Assembly: GCA_003819975.1 (NCBI GenBank)
Contig: RPPU01000240.1
Location: forward strand, 1 to 6,989
Length of the DNA stretch: 6,989 nt
Source of the DNA: Desulfobacteraceae bacterium
Lineage (GTDB): Bacteria; Desulfobacterota; DSM-4660; Desulfatiglandales; HGW-15
Direction: 5' to 3'
Numbering within the stretch: position 1 is the stretch's first letter; every line of letters starts with the position of its first letter. The position numbers and the translations under genes are program-made. The notes under the pieces are model-generated. The model had not been told where the DNA came from and made no database searches. It was given only the letters and a program-made list of their open reading frames with translations. Below are positions 4,887-6,989 of the stretch, one piece after another.

Positions 4887-6989
4887 TTATTGGGAAAACC
4901 CCAAAAACTGAAACAGATTGAAAATTCCGCTTTGTCCGGCCAGACCGATCGCCAGTAAAACCACGGCAATCAGAATCCCTATCCAAATATTCTGCTTGAG
5001 CTTGGCCCATAAGATGGAGAGGGTCTTGGCCGTAAAAATTTTTTTGAGGCCTTTTTGAGAAAAAGGCAGCGTTTTCGCGACGCTTCTTAAGCGGCCGCCT
5101 TTATCTTCTTCTCCAACCCTTAAGCGCCGGCCTTTGGCTTCTTCTCCATAGGAGTAGTAATATTTATAATATTTGGCGTCCTGAAAGTCGGGGCTGAATT
5201 CAGGTTTCATGCCGTTCAGCACGACACCCATAATGTGGCTGTTCACCTGGGTCAGTTGGCTGCTGGACCTTTTCAGTAAATTTTTTGAAACCGCGCCTAC
5301 GCGGTAAACCAGCAGGACGCCGTCCACCTTGGCTCCAAGAATGACCGCATCGGCGGTTGAGACAATGGGCGGCGAATCAAAAAGAATCAGGTCGTATTCA
5401 TTTTTGGCTTCGGCGATAAACTCGGTCAAATGCTTGGATTCAATCAGTTCGGCCGGGTTGGGCGGTATCGTGCCGCCGGTGATCACATGCAAATTATCGA
5501 GCCCGGGAGTCAGCATGACTTCTTCCAGGGTCATTTTGCCCATAATGACGTCGGTGATGCTCTTGACCGTATCGCGCCAGGGATAGTTGCCCAGCAGGAT
5601 ATCGGTCAGGCCCGGAGCTTCTTCGACTCCAAACATTTTGGCCAGCATGGGCTTGCGCATGTCCGACCCGATCAACAGAGTTTTCAGGCCCGCCTGGGCC
5701 ATGGTGATCGCCAGATTGATGGAAATGACCGTTTTGCCTTCCTGGGGTGACGTGCTGGTAATGGCGATGGTCTTGATCTGTTTTTCCGTATCCTTGAATT
5801 GAATATTGGTGCGGAGGGCCCGAAAAGATTCGGCCATCATGGATTTGGGCGAGAAATGGGTTATCAGATGGATGGAATGCAGAAAGGGCGAGGACCGGAT
5901 CGGCTCGGAATATTTACTGCGCATTTCTTCGCGGGCTTCATCGGGGTCCGTCTCCGGAACAACGCCCAAAACCGGCGCGCCGATGTTTTCTTCCACATCT
6001 TCGATGGCGCCCAGGGAGGTATCAAAGGTTTCGGCGATAAAAGCCGCCACCATGCCCAAGACCAAACCGATGATCATTCCCAGAAAACCGGTGGTCACGG
6101 TCCGGGGCGGGTTGACGGGCGCACCCGATTCCAAGGCTTCTTTAACGATCGTCACTTCCGGGGCTTTTTCTTTTTCAGCTTTCTGGATTTGGGCTTCCTG
6201 ATTTTTGCGTTCGAGCAAATTGATCATGTCGCTGTGGAGGTCGACGTTTCGTTTGAGGCGTTCAAACTCCATTTTTTTGTCCATCAGGTTCCTGGTTTGC
6301 GTTTCATTGTTGGCGAGCTCCGCATTCAAATCCAGCTCTTTTTTGTGCAAGGTCTCGATCTGTAGGCGCATCAAAATGATCATCTTGTTGGCGGTTTCGA
6401 TGATTTTGCGGGTATGCGCCACCACATCGGGATGTTTGGGCGTGTACTCATGCAAAAGGGTGTTGCGTTGGACCATCAGTTCCACCAAGGTATTGTTGGC
6501 CTGCTGATATTCCATGCTGGACTTGGTCGAATAAAAGTTGTTGGCGCTTTCAAAAGGATTGGCCGGAAATTTCACGAGCCGCTTGAGAATATCCTCCAGT
6601 TCCTGTCTTTCGCTTACGACCTTGCGGATATCGTTTTGGATCTGCTGGGCGTTGTTTAGAAGATTTTCACTCTGGGTCTGAATGGATACGATTTGGTTGA
6701 TGCGACTGAAATGGTTGAATGCATCTTCGGCTTCTTTGAGGTTTTTTTCTTCTTCCTCTTTCCGTTCCCCGATGTATTTGATCGCTTCACTTGTCCGTTT
6801 GGATTGTTCTTCTTGATGAAAAGCCTGATAAGTCTTAGCTACGGTTTCAGCCAGTTTTTGAGCGGCTTTAGCATTGGAATTTCTGGCTTCGATATTGATG
6901 ATATTGGTGAACCCTTCGCGTTTGACCTCTATTCCGGCTTGGAGCCCCTCGATCTTTGCGGCCGTCGATTGACTCATCTGATTGGCTTC
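4887..6989 (-). CDS. Wzc-type polysaccharide co-polymerase / tyrosine autokinase, 5' end beyond the window
   Basis: Inner-membrane protein that controls chain length and export of capsule or exopolysaccharide. The N-terminus lies outside: the frame stays open to the edge, four codons beyond the first Met (6975-6977; numbering from it). Residues 20-50 are the end of the Wzz domain, 40-280 periplasmic coiled coil, then a PVNPPR motif and a membrane helix (298-316). The cytoplasmic kinase domain has MMAESFRALRTNIQF, Walker A TSPQEGKT (K415), Walker A' LLIGSDMRKP (434-443), TIPPNPAEL and Walker B ILFDSPP (D534). In Walker A' the first Asp of the usual D-x-D is Gly437. A tyrosine cluster (603-610) follows, as in BY-kinases. 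Unusually the protein continues about 85 residues, with an 11-residue tandem repeat and a further membrane helix (664-682). The segment 464-483, between GLTDILLG and the LEEVM motif, looks longer than in classic members. Enolase lies 226 bases downstream with its own promoter. Confidence 0.93.
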   Translation of the reverse strand, partial: EANQMSQSTAAKIEGLQAGIEVKREGFTNIINIEARNSNAKAAQKLAETVAKTYQAFHQEEQSKRTSEAIKYIGERKEEEEKNLKEAEDAFNHFSRINQIVSIQTQSENLLNNAQQIQNDIRKVVSERQELEDILKRLVKFPANPFESANNFYSTKSSMEYQQANNTLVELMVQRNTLLHEYTPKHPDVVAHTRKIIETANKMIILMRLQIETLHKKELDLNAELANNETQTRNLMDKKMEFERLKRNVDLHSDMINLLERKNQEAQIQKAEKEKAPEVTIVKEALESGAPVNPPRTVTTGFLGMIIGLVLGMVAAFIAETFDTSLGAIEDVEENIGAPVLGVVPETDPDEAREEMRSKYSEPIRSSPFLHSIHLITHFSPKSMMAESFRALRTNIQFKDTEKQIKTIAITSTSPQEGKTVISINLAITMAQAGLKTLLIGSDMRKPMLAKMFGVEEAPGLTDILLGNYPWRDTVKSITDVIMGKMTLEEVMLTPGLDNLHVITGGTIPPNPAELIESKHLTEFIAEAKNEYDLILFDSPPIVSTADAVILGAKVDGVLLVYRVGAVSKNLLKRSSSQLTQVNSHIMGVVLNGMKPEFSPDFQDAKYYKYYYSYGEEAKGRRLRVGEEDKGGRLRSVAKTLPFSQKGLKKIFTAKTLSILWAKLKQNIWIGILIAVVLLAIGLAGQSGIFNLFQFLGFSQ
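5086..5151. repeat. 33-bp in-frame tandem duplication in the kinase gene
   Basis: Two adjacent 33-base units (5086-5118 and 5119-5151) agree at 26 positions and both start CTTAAGCG. On the minus strand they encode GEEAKGRRLRV followed by GEEDKGGRLRS, a charged linker between the tyrosine cluster and the C-terminal membrane segment. The length is a multiple of three, so the frame is kept. Confidence 0.75.

Noticed and set aside
4883..4902. GGGGTT/AACCCC hairpin at the kinase stop codon as a terminator.
   Set aside because: The stem is short, includes the stop codon and is not followed by a T-run on the minus strand.
5329..6659. Plus-strand frames opposite the kinase gene.
   Set aside because: They are shadows; the minus strand encodes continuous kinase and coiled-coil sequence with recognisable motifs.

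Overview
The window looks like a chromosomal stretch of a Gram-negative, probably anaerobic or environmental bacterium. A Wzc-like exopolysaccharide tyrosine kinase, an enolase and a CobS remnant would suit a Desulfobacterota or Omnitrophota genome. This taxonomic guess rests only on protein 'feel' and is tentative. All well-recognised genes lie on the minus strand; two small unknown ORFs lie on the plus strand between them.

Region 1 (about 1-1990) is an IS1634-type (IS4 superfamily) insertion sequence. It has an intact 550-residue DDE transposase, imperfect terminal inverted repeats at about 103-124 and 1967-1989, and a strong promoter placed so close to the start codon that the mRNA should be nearly leaderless. 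The element has no visible target-site duplication. It sits at the broken end of cobS (adenosylcobinamide-GDP ribazoletransferase), which keeps about 137 native codons and loses its C-terminal part. On the other side of the element is a short plus-strand reading frame (2-109) that is not the missing part of cobS, so the insertion probably accompanied a deletion or rearrangement.

Region 2 (about 2401-3391) starts with a very AT-rich divergent promoter region. It continues with two small plus-strand ORFs of unknown function (2574-2855, start doubtful; 2863-3162) and an intergenic stretch with a perfect 15-bp hairpin, a partial tandem copy of its 5' arm, a second hairpin, and a probable bidirectional terminator at 3335-3366.

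Region 3 (3392-6989) holds enolase, complete, with its own near-consensus promoter and Shine-Dalgarno sequence. Upstream of it lies a polysaccharide co-polymerase/tyrosine kinase of the Wzc type that runs off the right edge. The kinase has an altered Walker A' motif, a C-terminal tyrosine cluster, an 11-residue tandem repeat and an extra C-terminal transmembrane segment. Enolase serves central glycolysis; the kinase points to a capsule/exopolysaccharide locus continuing beyond position 6989. The two do not form an obvious functional pair.
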